Shown here: positions 1-15,930 of the stretch, piece after piece | How the letters are laid out: each line of letters opens with the position of its first letter | Numbering within the stretch: the stretch's first letter is position 1 | Origin: Chrysomallon squamiferum | Taxonomy: Eukaryota > Mollusca > Gastropoda > Neomphalida > Peltospiridae | Length of the DNA stretch: 40,000 bases | Assembly: GCA_012295275.1 (NCBI GenBank) | Contig: CM022675.1 | Span: 7,533,332 to 7,573,331 of the forward strand | Direction of reading: 5' to 3' | Program-made: the position numbers and the translations under genes | The notes under the pieces: model-generated | What the model was told of the DNA's origin: nothing | The model's database searches: none | Seen by the model: the letters and a program-made list of their open reading frames with translations, nothing else

Positions 1-499
1 TATTCCGATAATCGCTAACAACACATTTGATGCACATTATTTTCACCTGAAATGAAACCAAAGTCTTCAAAAGAGCACCTTTGACCCCCCCAGGTTTGAA
101 TAAAAGACATTTTTTTATATATATATTTTTTTTTTTTTTTTTTTTTTTTAATTCTTGCTGGCTGATAAGCAGTGAGGTAATGCAGGTTTTTGCCGTGGCA
201 AGCTGTACTGCGAAGGTATGCGAGTTCAAATGGTTCAAATGTCTGTCGTGGGTTTTTACCTGCAGCTGCTTTTCAAATTTTTGCTGGGAGGGGAGATACA
301 GTGTGTGTGTGTGTGTGTGTGTGCAGAAAACTTCAGTGGTGTAGGGTTCAGAAGATGTGTGTATGTTTGTGTGTGTATGGGTGTGGGTGTGTGTGGTTTA
401 TATATGTGGGTATGGTATTTGTAGATTTATTTGCGTTTGGTAGAGGGAAAGACAGGTAAAAGAAAGGAGGATGAAAAGTATATGAAAGAAAATAAGCAC

Positions 500-546
<47 letters not shown>

Positions 547-2506
547 GTAAAAACAAATAGGCAAAGAAAATTTATTTTTATTTTTCCATTCTATTGTTTT
601 CATTGCCGTAATTACCCTTTATAAGAAAGGTATTTTTTTGACTTTTATAAATGATTACTATTATAATTACTGCTTCACATTAACATATCCCAAAACACAT
701 CTGTCTGTAAAATATCACATGTTGGTCTATATATGTCACTAGATATGTTGGACTGTATATGCCATAAGAAAAAGACATTGATTTGGATATGTCTGTAATC
801 ACTAGTCACATGACATCTGTCTGTACATGTCTGTCTGTACGTGTCACTAGACACATTGGTCTGTACTGCTCGCCATGGGGTGGTTTTGTTGTGTGGTTTT
901 GTATTTTGTGTCCTGTCAGCAGAACACAAAGATCTGACTGTGTCTGATTGATTTGTTTTTGTAACTGCAGTATTGTTATCTTTACATGTGTAAAGATATG
1001 TATGTACTTGATACACAAACATAGATATCAACATATGCAAGCATGCATGCCTGTGTACACACATTCATGCATGTGTACATGTCACAAACATTCACTTTCA
1101 TACAAAACATACACTTTCATGCATGCATGCAAACACAGAAAGTCCAAATAAAGACACATGCAGATACATTGATATACATACAACCATATGTACTTACATG
1201 CATGACTGCATGAATGCACACATCCATGAATGCATACATGCATGCATACATACATACATACATACATACATAAATACACACACACATGAATACATACATG
1301 CATATGTATACAGAAATACACATACGTACAAATATACATACATACATGCATACCCCCACACACACATGAATATATATATATATGTATACATGTGCACACA
1401 CACATACATTCAGAACATATGCAAACATATGTTTATACATACACACAAACTTTCTGTTTAAGTGAACACAACAGTTAACGTTAGTTTGATGGAATACTGC
1501 ACATAAATATTCTATAACTCTTTTCACAAACATGGTGCACACACCCATATGGCCATGCATGTAGAGAGAGATCAAGTTATGCAGATGTGCATATTCCCAC
1601 ATACGTGAATAACATGTACTTGTCATATTTATAGTTTATTTTTCTATTTTTGTATCACTGACAGTCTAGACAAGAAGGAGAAGAAAAAAAAAAAAATTGT
1701 ATATCTATGAAAGTGTTTTGATATTAACATTTCTTTTCATGTTACATTTTATTACCTGTAATTCTGCGGTGCATTTTACTATTAGCATATCTTATGCGTA
1801 TTTTGCTGTCAGCATTTCTCATGTGTATTTTACTATCAGTTTTTTTCTGGTGTATTTTATTATCAGTATTTCTCATGTGTATTTTATTATCATTTCTCTG
1901 GTTTATTTTATTTCTCTGGTGTATTTTACTATCAATATTTCTGTGGTATATTTTACTACCAATATTTCTAGGTCTGTTTTATTACTAATATTTTTCTGGT
2001 CTGTTTTTTTCTCATACATAAACAAAAACAACATTTTTTTTATTACATTAATTGTCAAGCACAGTAACAAAAAATTCTGATTAACATATTCACTCATGTT
2101 TAGGTTTTGCACATGTATTTTATTATTTTATTTATTATTATTTTTTTTATATATATCTTTTTTTCCTTTTCATTACCTTTTTCCTAAGCCATAATATTTG
2201 TCTTATGTCTGTGTTTTAATGTTTTCTTATGCAGGGTTTCAAATTGTTATTAATAGTATAATAGTTGGTTTTATGTGGGATCATTTATTTCAGTTCCTTG
2301 CTTTTTTTTTTATTAACAGGTCAAGGTTTTGTTATGTGTGTGGACAATTTGTGTAGATGTGGTTTTCTTCTGTTGTTGTTGTTGTTGTCGTTGGTGTTGT
2401 CACTGTCAGTGTTAGGGTTTTATTTTTTTTTTTTGTGGCAGTTGGAAGGGGTGGATAGAAGATTTATTCATTAAATATTTACTACTATTACTACTACTAC
2501 TTTTAC

Positions 2507-2562
<56 letters not shown>

Positions 2563-2719
2563 GTTATTATTATTATAAATTTTATTATTGTAAATTTTAT
2601 TTAGACTGAACATTAAAACAATCATGTTGTTCAAATTGTTATTCTTTAATTCTAGTTTAAACAAAAGAAACAAAATAATAAATAGATAATATAAAATAAA
2701 GTATTATCATTCTTCTCTT

Positions 2720-2750
<31 letters not shown>

Positions 2751-2897
2751 TTATTATTATTATTATTATCACTATCATCATCATTATTATTATTTAAAAT
2801 TTTATCAAACAGAATCTGTCATTATTTTTGTCCAAAGTCGTGTGAACAACAACAACAACAGAATATCATTATTGTTATTTCTTTCTGACCCCTGCAG
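1..2897. other. No gene seen: simple repeats and AT-rich DNA
   Basis: T run (126-149), (GT)n (301-323), (GA)n (504-543), CATA/ACAT repeats (about 1020-1450), TGTATTTTACTATCAG-type degenerate repeats (1790-1995), TTA array (2506-2576) and TTC then TTA repeats (2711-2795). The ACAT reading frames on both strands (up to 169 codons) are repeat artefacts. It may be 5' flanking sequence or an intron of a longer CLASP isoform. Confidence 0.7.
1790..1995. repeat. Degenerate tandem array, period about 26-32 bp
   Basis: The core TGTATTTTACTATCAGTATTTCTC recurs with substitutions: TGCGTATTTTGCTGTCAGCA, TGTGTATTTTACTATCAGTT, TGGTGTATTTTATTATCAGT, TGTGTATTTTATTATCATTT, TGGTGTATTTTACTATCAAT, TGGTATATTTTACTACCAAT. 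The open frame running through it (1697-2080) is a product of the repeat. Confidence 0.65.
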
Positions 2898-2922
2898 AAT
2901 ATTCTTAACAAACAGCCCAGTT
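2898..2922 (+). other. Isolated exon-like segment with strong splice signals
   Basis: A strong acceptor (TTTCTTTCTGACCCCTGCAG, ends 2897) is followed after 25 nt by a consensus donor GTAAGTAT (2923). The length is not a multiple of three and the sequence matches nothing I recognise in CLASP. It could be an upstream untranslated exon or chance. Confidence 0.2.
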
Positions 2923-3899
2923 GTAAGTATTATTTTCAACAGTGTGATCAAATATTATACATGGAAATGTGCCAGAGTGTGTCTTTGTGAAGTAAGGTAT
3001 GGATCAAGCCCATTGTTGAATTCTTTGGACTCCACCTAACAGAAATCTTATAGATCTGTGGGGATATTTAAGTCTCCAATTTTGTAAATAAAACTGACAG
3101 CTGAAGTCTTTTCTTGAAAATAAATTAATCTTTTGAGATAATTTAATTAAAATGATTTTTATTTTGAAAAAAAAAAAAAAAAAAAAAAATAAATAAAAGA
3201 TTATAATTAAAAAATGACAAGTTGGGACAGGTTCATTTTTTGAATTTGTATTATTAATGTTGTAGAGGTTTTTTTTTGTATTTATTTATTTATTTATTTA
3301 TTTATTGTTGATAATAGTTAAAAGAAAACAAAAGGATGAAAGAGAGTTAAAAGAATTATGAATGGAAGAATGAACAAATAAATAAATGACCAGATGAATA
3401 AACAAACAAACAAACAAAAAAAAAATAAATGTATATAATTTCCCCTAGCTGGTAATGCTCATTCACTGATTTATTGATTGTGTTTATGGGTAGGTGAGAA
3501 AGAAAGATTCCTTACTGCTAATTGATAATCAGTGTGGCAGTGGGTTTCATGCTTCATGTCATTATTGTATTGATGATGATGATAATGATAATAATCATAA
3601 TAATAATAATAAAAGTAAAATTAAAATAATTATATTTAAGAAATTTGGCGTTAACTTTTTTTTGCAAATACTGTTCAGAGAACAACAAACTGAGGTTTTT
3701 CAAATATTAATTCAGTTTAATTTTATTAACGTGCAACAAATAGTCAAGGGTTCTATTTAAACAATATAATCCTGCAACAAATTTAATTTCATCACTTTCA
3801 TAGGTGTGAAATGTTTTTTTTTTTTTTTATATACCTTTCCAAAATAAAAAAATAAACTGATTGTTATGCTACATTTTAATAGTGACTGCTCGCGATGTT

Positions 3900-3925
3900 G
3901 TCCATTCACCGATCTCTGAATGGAC
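3900..3925. other. Perfect hairpin, 9-bp stem and 8-nt loop
   Basis: GTCCATTCA (3900-3908), loop CCGATCTC, TGAATGGAC (3917-3925). It sits in a GC-richer unique segment (3890-4060). Function unknown. Confidence 0.6.
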
Positions 3926-4319
3926 TTAGCTTCCATTCACGTCAGTCCCTCCTCTTTTCCGTGTGTCCTTTTGTCCGTCCACGACCAATTATGATCGAAT
4001 CATGGACAGAAGAATAAGCCAGTGATGGTCACTTGACCCTCTGTAAACACTGTATAGCTGGATGAAATATTTTCCTTCTTTTCATGAGGTAAAATGCATT
4101 TTAAGTTGACCATTGTTGAGCGATTTTGGGCTCTGCTAAGCGTGTCGGCAGTAAACCAAAATAAACATTTAGTTTAGCTTTTCTCAAAGCTAGCGCCGTT
4201 GACGATGCTGTGAAGTTATGTGATGATGATGATGATGTTGTTGTTGTTGATGTTGTTTTTCTTGTCGGTAGACGTTGTTGTTGTTGAGACTTGATATTTT
4301 AATAAGATGTGTGAATAAT

Positions 4320-4722
4320 GACAGCAGCTGCTGCTGCTACTACAACTGCAGCGATGACAGCAGTGTTATAACTACAGCTGTTACTTGAATGTTTACTACT
4401 ACCACAACTACCACAACTACCACAACTGCCACCAGTACAACTACTACAATTACTACTACCATTGCTACTGTTATTACTGTTAGTGCTACTACTACTACCA
4501 CAAATCACTACTTCAGATTCTACTACTATTAATACTACTTCAACTACTAGTACTACACCTGTTGGTACTGCTGCTTTTGCTGCTACTACTACTACTACTG
4601 CTGCTACTACTACCACCACTACTACTACTGTTTCTGTTATCATTATAACTATAGTCATGACTATTACTATGGTTATTACTGCTGTTCTTACCATTATCAT
4701 ACTATTATTATTACTGCTGCTG

Positions 4723-4796
<74 letters not shown>

Positions 4797-4813
4797 GCTG
4801 CTGCTGCTGCTAC
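4320..4813. repeat. Mixed trinucleotide (ACT/ACC/GCT/ATT) tract
   Basis: Period-3 sequence over about 490 bp, with a nearly pure ACT core at 4723-4790 and a GCT end. Because of the period it is open in several frames on both strands (187 codons on -, 123 on +). The translated products are Ser/Val/Thr/Leu homopolymers, which is not evidence for a gene. Confidence 0.85.
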
Positions 4814-4943
4814 AGGCTGATAAATGTGACTGATTGTTATTATTGTTGTTGTTTGTTAACAATTTTTACTTAACTCAGATTTTTGTGTAGTAACTAGGTT
4901 TATCTCACTTTTACCCTCCTTCACCTCATTTCAGCATCATGTA

Positions 4944-5042
4944 CTTTACCTGTAATTTGATCTCACCACACCTTCTGCTACTTTACCTAGATAGGTAAAC
5001 ACTATCAAAGGCGCTATCTCACTACACTCGTTACAGGTAAAG
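4944..5042. other. Nested foldback (inverted repeat) of about 99 bp
   Basis: The outer arms CTTTACCTGTAA (4944-4955) and TTACAGGTAAAG (5031-5042) are perfect 12-bp complements. The inner palindrome TTTACCTA-GA-TAGGTAAA (4982-4999) repeats the TTTACCT core, and TTTGAT (4956-4961) can pair with ATCAAA (5004-5009). It may be a foldback or MITE remnant. Confidence 0.5.
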
Positions 5043-5411
5043 ACAAACACACGTCGCCAGTTGTAAAGAAAGTAGCGTTTTTCAAACCTGCCAGCAGGGA
5101 GTCACCAGTTATCTCCCTTAGTGCCAGTCGGGTTAAATTAAACATGAAACGTTTGGTGGGGGGGCAACAGAGGAGGAGGAGGATGGGTGGGTGGGTGGTG
5201 GTGGAGGGGGCTTGGTATGGAGGAGTAATTTTTGTTAAAATTAATAATGTTTCATAATAACATATATACTACATATACATGGATATTTTTTATATATATT
5301 TACAGATAAACACAGACATACACATAGAACAGACAATACACAACACAAAACACACACACACACACACGGATGTACATTGATACATGCACACGCATTAAAA
5401 CAGATGTGCAC

Positions 5412-5484
<73 letters not shown>

Positions 5485-6061
5485 TGCATCTAGTCAGATA
5501 TAGACTTTGTTGCAGTTAGTCAATGACACACCTCACTATAGATAGTCTGATATACACCACGTTTAGTGGGAACTGTTTAGAATGGGAAATAACTGAGAGA
5601 AAGTTTATTTTTTTCTTTCTATGAGACAGAATCTGATGACTCGGCAGATGTTTTTGCGTGTGTTGTATTTTGGGCTGGGTGTGATTAATTATGTTGTAAT
5701 GTGTCTGGTGATAACTCTTGTCAACTTTATACTTCAGAGCATCTGATCCATGTCGACTTTTTCAGAAATAAACTCACAATAAATTTAAATTTAAAAGAAA
5801 GTGCGATGAAAAGAAGATGATAATAAAGTTGTAATTTTCTGTCAGGGGAGATGACTTCCTTATTAAATTGTGTTACTGTTGTAATCTTTCTCGTTTTCTT
5901 TTATGTATCTCTCCATCTGTCTTTTTGATATATCTTTTTCTCTTTCTCTCTTTCTCACTTGTTCCTATCTCTCTCTCACCTCTCGAAATGTCTTTCATAT
6001 ATTTCTCCTTTTCTTCTCTCTCTTTCTCCTGTTTCTCTCCCTCTCTCTCTTTCATTTTGTC

Positions 6062-6148
<87 letters not shown>

Positions 6149-7867
6149 TCTCTCTCTCTGCCTGCATGCATGTCTATCTCTCAGTCTTTCTTAGACTTTT
6201 TCTCTCTCTGTGACTCTTCCTTTCTCTCTTTCTTTTTCCTTTTTCTCACCCCTCTCTCGTTATTTTACTGACATACATACATAGAAACCATATATAACTA
6301 TCCATTCACACCACTGCACACACATAATACTAATATATCTAACACACACACACCAAATGATATCCAACACCCTATTAAAATAATTATGTAGTACAGAGAA
6401 TATATTAGACAGTCAAGTGTGAAATAACATGTTTATGTCACAGTTTATTTCATTAGATAGAAAATTTAATAACTGTTGATATCTGATATCTTAATTTTTT
6501 TTAAAATGTTTTTTTTACATGGTAATGTTGTGAAAAATTGACTCATCTTTCAAATGTAGCTAAGGTTACCTTGCCATGTGTTTGTGTGTAGATGGGAGGG
6601 AGGGAGGGAGAGGAAGTGGGGGAAAGGGGAGAGAGGGAGAGAGAAAGAGAGAATTATAAAGATAATTATATAGATAATTATGAATTGATAAATAGAGGGA
6701 GAGAGAAAAACAAAAATAATTATACAGAGAGCTAGTATGATGCATAGACAGAAGGATAAACAGATGGATAGACTTACAAATATAAGTGGTATAGTGATAA
6801 CAATGGGGAGAGAGAGAGAGAGGGAGGGAGGGAGGGAGGAGAGAGAGAGAGAAAATCTTCAGAGTAACTCTATTTCAAAATAACTGAGAACAGACGAAGA
6901 ACTTAATAGAAATCACAGACATTGCATTTTGTGGAATAACAATCTTAATAAATTTTTTTTTTTTTTTATCTCAGCTTGTTCTGTTTAAATTAGTGGGTTT
7001 ATTTTGAGATAGAGGTTGTTGATAAGAGGAGGGGTTTGATGAAGATAACATTCCTGGTAACTGCAGTCTTGTTGTTAAATGAAAGATAAGAAACATGTTT
7101 TGTCATATTTATGATTGCATTAATGTTTGTATGTTGATGTGATAGATAATTTTAGATCCTTGTTCTTACATTTGTTGTAATTGTTACTATTATTATTGTA
7201 TTTACGTATTAATAGTTATTGTATTATTATTATTATCGTATTTTTTTATTTTTTATTTATTATTGTATTATTATTATTGTATTTATTATTTATTAATTAT
7301 TTATTATTTATTAATTTATTAATATTATTATTATTAATGCAACAAAAAAATTAAAGTATTGTTCTTTAAAATTTCTGCCTCTGTCCTTTTGCTTCTGTCT
7401 CTCTCTTTCACTCTTTCTCTATTCTTTGTTCTTTCAATATTTCACATTCTCTCTCTCATTATGTGTCTATTCTCTCTATCTCTCTCTCTCTGTTCTTTGC
7501 TTTCTATATTACACTACCACTCATTCTTTCTTTGTCTTTCTCTCTCTTTCCTCGCTTCTTCTCATTTTCCCCCCATTTTTTTCTTTCCTTTTTCCTTTTT
7601 CCTTTACAGAAAATCACAAATCAGCATATAAAACTCGAATATCAAATGACAAAAACTGTTAATAAAACTGTACCACATGCACAACTACCCAGCCCTGACA
7701 CACATAGGCCTACAGCTGGCTGAAACATTCACCTTTGCACTGTACATGCATTTTTCCTCTTCTTCTTCTTCTTCATGCGTTTTCCTTGCTTGCTTAATCT
7801 AACTACCCCTCTCGCATTTTTTTTTGCTGATCAACTGCACAGGCCACTGATGCTGTATCTCTCTCTC

Positions 7868-7951
<84 letters not shown>

Positions 7952-8088
7952 GTGTTATATGCCTCCTGCTACTCTAGAATTAAACTGCATTTATTAGACT
8001 GCTGTCTCCCAGTGCATCTGCTGCTGCTATTCTGTAGCGTCTGCTTGTAGACTGGTTTCACGTCTGCTCGCAGATTGGTTCACTTCTG

Positions 8089-8119
<31 letters not shown>

Positions 8120-8195
8120 GTGTCTTGCTTCTCTTGCTCTCTCTCTTGCTGTGGGTTTTCACAACACCAGGTCTGTCTCACCTTTTGCTGGCAGG

Positions 8196-8225
8196 ATGAG
8201 CTTTGTTAGAATGTGTACTGCATGA
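8196..8225 (+). CDS. Upstream ORF 1 (9 codons) before the CLASP first-exon ATG
   Basis: ATG at 8196 with A at -3 opens a 9-codon reading frame (MSFVRMCTA) closed by TGA at 8223-8225. It is in the same frame as the main ATG at 8256, and its TGA is the in-frame stop that prevents upstream extension of the CLASP frame. Its stop overlaps the start of uORF 2 (ATGA, 8222-8225). It only matters if transcription begins, or an upstream leader exon joins, before 8196. Coding status is inferred from position alone. Confidence 0.3.
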   Translation: MSFVRMCTA

Positions 8226-8254
8226 AGGAGTCTGCGGTCTCTTTGTGTTGTTAG
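8222..8254 (+). CDS. Upstream ORF 2 (10 codons) ending one base before the CLASP ATG
   Basis: ATG at 8222 (weak context, T at -3) opens MKESAVSLCC, closed by TAG at 8252-8254. A single C separates this stop from the main ATG at 8256. The arrangement would favour reinitiation or leaky scanning at the CLASP start. Presence of this segment in the mRNA is assumed, not shown. Confidence 0.3.
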   Translation: MKESAVSLCC

Positions 8255-8255
8255 C

Positions 8256-8316
8256 ATGGGTTCCATTCGGGATAAAATCGTTCAGAAATACCGGTCCCTG
8301 TTTCCAAAAGGAAAAG
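8256..8316 (+). CDS. CLASP: CLASP exon 1 (alternative first coding exon)
   Basis: ATG 8256 has a strong context (A at -3, G at +4) and an in-frame TGA 33 nt upstream, so this is the true limit of the frame here. It encodes 20 residues plus one base, beginning MGSIRDKIVQK and ending in a basic FPKGK, then a GT donor (GTAGGG at 8317). The exit phase (1) matches the next exon and gives Ala at the junction. It follows (CT)n promoter-like sequence and contains no TOG sequence, so it fits a short isoform without TOG1, a class known in vertebrates. Gly2 is present, but Asp at position 6 makes N-myristoylation unlikely. Support is phase, donor and position; the peptide itself is not one I recognise. 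Confidence 0.65.
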
Positions 8317-13639
<5,323 letters not shown>

Positions 13640-13792
13640 CGTTGACTCGTAGTGACACAAAGAGTAAAGATTTATCTCCGGATGAAGAACCGCAACATGC
13701 GTTTGCCAAGCCAGCATCTGCCAAAGTGTTGAAAGCGAAGAGACCTGCAAGCAAACCAGAAAAAAGTGCCCTGCCTTCCAAACCTAGCTCTG
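13640..13792 (+). CDS. CLASP: CLASP exon 2 (basic N-terminal linker)
   Basis: The acceptor is TTTGGTTTCAG (ends 13639) and the donor GTGAGT (13793). It is 153 nt, phase 1 to phase 1, residues 21-71. The peptide is rich in Lys, Pro, Ser and Ala (for example KAKRPASKPEKSALPSKPSS). It occupies the place of the low-complexity linker between TOG1 and TOG2 in full-length CLASPs. It is likely disordered and may contact the acidic microtubule surface by charge (inference). It is expected to be shared by any longer isoform spliced in from upstream and by the short isoform. The long AAT/TTA ORF on the opposite strand here is a simple-repeat artefact. Confidence 0.85.
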
Positions 13793-14202
13793 GTGAGTTT
13801 TCTTGTTTGTCCCATTCAAACTTCTGTCTTAGAGCAGTTTCTGAATAGACGATTATTAACGTAAATCTTAATTTTTTGAATTAGAATGATGTTTGTTGAG
13901 ATATCTTGGTTACAATGTCCAAAGGGTTAAAACAGTTAATGCAAAATTATATGTTATAGTTAATACTTCAGTCTGTTTTCCCATTTCAACCTACTTGTTA
14001 GAGCAGTTTCTAAATCTGTAGTGCTTTATTTCTCTTTATTCTTTAAACCATTTTTAATAAAACAAACTTTATTCATCAAAATATCTTTTTCCATTATCTT
14101 TATTTTAATTTTATAATTATTATTATATTATTATTATTATTTTTTTTTTTTACTAATGATAACTAAGCAAAACATATTTATTTATTTATTTATTTATTGC
14201 TG

Positions 14203-14235
<33 letters not shown>

Positions 14236-14336
14236 GTAAAACCATTTCTTCTCTTTTACCTTTTTTGTCTTTATTTCTGTTGGTTCAGTCTTTCTTGTTA
14301 ATTCTTATGTTCTGTTTTTCAAAATTTTTATATAAA

Positions 14337-14367
<31 letters not shown>

Positions 14368-14526
14368 TTTTTTTCATGGTTTTTTTTTTAACTTGTTAAA
14401 ATATTTTTTATACAGTGTCAAAAATGTTTTTTTTTCTGCTTCCTAAGAATTTTTTTAAAGATAACATTTTATTTTATTTTTTTTTTTTTTTTTTTAAATT
14501 TATCATTAATTATTCATCATTATTTA

Positions 14527-14564
<38 letters not shown>

Positions 14565-14777
14565 TTTTATTTTTTATTTTATTTTAAATATTTCTTAACC
14601 TAAACAAGTCTGTGCTGTTTGAAATTTATTTTTTTAAAATGAACTGAAAATCAAATCAGTGTACAGATTTCTTAAACTCTCTGTGTGTGGATGCATTTTG
14701 CAAGTGACAGTGTGCATGTATAAGTGTGCATGCATTCTTTTTCTCATGCTAACTTTAACCTTTGCTTAATTTCCTAG
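13793..14777 (+). other. Intron 2
   Basis: AT-rich, with three long T runs (about 14141-14151, 14207-14234 and 14337-14361) and an ATT array (14527-14561). It ends in the acceptor TAATTTCCTAG. Nothing else is seen. Confidence 0.8.
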
Positions 14778-14816
14778 CACCAAATCGCTCCCCAGTAGTA
14801 AGAAAAAAAGGAACAG
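14778..14816 (+). CDS. CLASP: CLASP exon 3 (39-nt cassette-type exon)
   Basis: Acceptor TTTCCTAG (ends 14777) and donor GTGATA (14817). It is 39 nt, phase 1 to 1, residues 72-84: APNRSPVVRKKGT. It is short, basic, contains an SP site and adds no stop, so it can be skipped without a frame change. Skipping would join SSG directly to the TOG2 lead-in exon. It is recognised by phase and codon continuity rather than by a conserved motif, so it may be alternatively used. Confidence 0.75.
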
Positions 14817-15045
14817 GTGATAACTGCCATTGTTCATTTAATTTGATGGTGGAATATCAGTTTTAACTGTCATTCTCAGTTTGCATTTTAGTGTTTGTTA
14901 AACTCTCATTTCAAACGATGTTGATATTGTTACATTATGTTTGTGTATGTAAAATTAACATTTATTTTATTTTTTAAATATTTTTTACATAGTGTGAGTC
15001 TGTGTGTGTATGCATGCATGTTTCTGAATATGTATGCATATCTTA

Positions 15046-15082
<37 letters not shown>

Positions 15083-15807
15083 AATTTATTTTGTCATTAA
15101 CTATGCTATTGGTGGTATGAATGAACCAAATATTTAAAATTATATAATTTACTTGTTTTGAGCAACCTAGGTTATTTCTGAATATCACCAAATGTATAGA
15201 TCATTGTACTGATTTGGTATTTAAAAAAAATAAAATAATAAACACAATAAGAATAAAATAAAAATGGTATTATTTATGTGTAATATGTCTGTTGTTTTGT
15301 AGTAATTTTATTTGCACTTGTTGGAGAATGTCAATTTTCATTTAATTAATTTCAATACTTTGCATATTGTATTGGCTTATTGTTTGTAATTTACAAAAAT
15401 AATGTGTTTGTGTATATGTGTGAGAGAGAGAGAGTATGATTGTGTGAGTGAGTGACTGTATGTGTGTATATGCATGTATATCTGTTTATTATTTGAGAAT
15501 AAAACTTGGGAAAGAATGATTTTTGTAATTGTTTATCAAAATAAGTAAAATCTTTACTAATATATATATGTATTTTTAACAAGAAATAATGATGATGATT
15601 ATGATGATAATAATATCACTACTACAAAGAATACTACTACAACTTTTACTACTGCTACTACTACTACTTGAACTATATAATAATAATAATAATAATAAAA
15701 TTATGCTAACAATAAAACAAGTCATAAAATAACAAGTAATGATAAACTCTTTTTCCCCTACAGAACAGTAATGAAAACATTTTACAAACTACGTTTGACT
15801 AATATTT

Positions 15808-15838
<31 letters not shown>

Positions 15839-15859
15839 TTTTATTCCTGTGTTTTTCAG
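14817..15859 (+). other. Intron 3
   Basis: Contains a (GT)n tract (15048-15079), a short GA run (15421-15434), ACT/AAT triplets (15587-15700) and an ATTT array (15805-15845) just before the acceptor GTGTTTTTCAG. No gene is seen. Confidence 0.8.
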
Positions 15860-15930
15860 CTTCTTCGGGTTCTGGTGCTGTAGATGAAGAATTCTTCATC
15901 AAATCATTCGAAGATGTTCCCAAAGTACAG
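15860..15930 (+). CDS. CLASP: CLASP exon 4 (entry to TOG2)
   Basis: Acceptor TGTTTTTCAG (ends 15859) and donor GTAAGA (15931). It is 71 nt, phase 1 to 0, residues 85-108. GAVDEEFFIKSFEDVPKVQ matches the vertebrate CLASP lead-in GAVDEEDFIKAFDDVP.VQ almost residue for residue. This is the N-terminal extension that packs onto TOG2. It marks the start of the conserved core and identifies the gene by itself. Confidence 0.97.

Larger units (their letters stand above)
2923..8038. other. No gene seen: repeats, a hairpin and a foldback
   Basis: A run (3167-3189), ATTT repeats (3281-3305), GAT/GTT triplets (4221-4288), a 490-bp mixed triplet tract (4320-4813), (GA)n (5430-5476), (CT)n (6065-6159), G/A-rich stretches (6595-6655 and 6808-6853), TTA-rich sequence (7160-7345), a pyrimidine-rich region (7380-7610) and (CT)n (7857-7949). 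About 3890-4060 and 4920-5150 are unique and GC-richer. No exon is supported. Confidence 0.7.
8039..8255 (+). promoter_or_regulatory. Putative alternative promoter / 5' leader of the short CLASP isoform
   Basis: This is the segment just upstream of the first-exon ATG. It has two imperfect tandem copies of a 22-23 bp unit beginning GTCTGCT (8039-8061 and 8062-8083), then a (CT)n tract (about 8086-8122) and non-repetitive sequence up to the ATG. A longer (CT)n block lies at 7857-7949. CT/GA tracts are common near invertebrate promoters, but no TATA box or clear initiator was found. Two AG dinucleotides with pyrimidine-rich leaders (ending 8170 and 8194) could instead be acceptors for a spliced leader exon. 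The transcription start is therefore not defined. Confidence 0.4.

Noticed and set aside
1117-1626. 169-codon - strand ORF rich in Cys, Met, Tyr and Val
   Set aside because: It is a translation of CATA/ACAT repeats; the + strand of the same repeat is open too.
4299-4862. 187-codon ORF on the - strand and 123-codon ORF on the + strand
   Set aside because: Both arise from the period-3 ACT/GCT tract; the products are Ser, Val, Thr or Leu runs with no domain.
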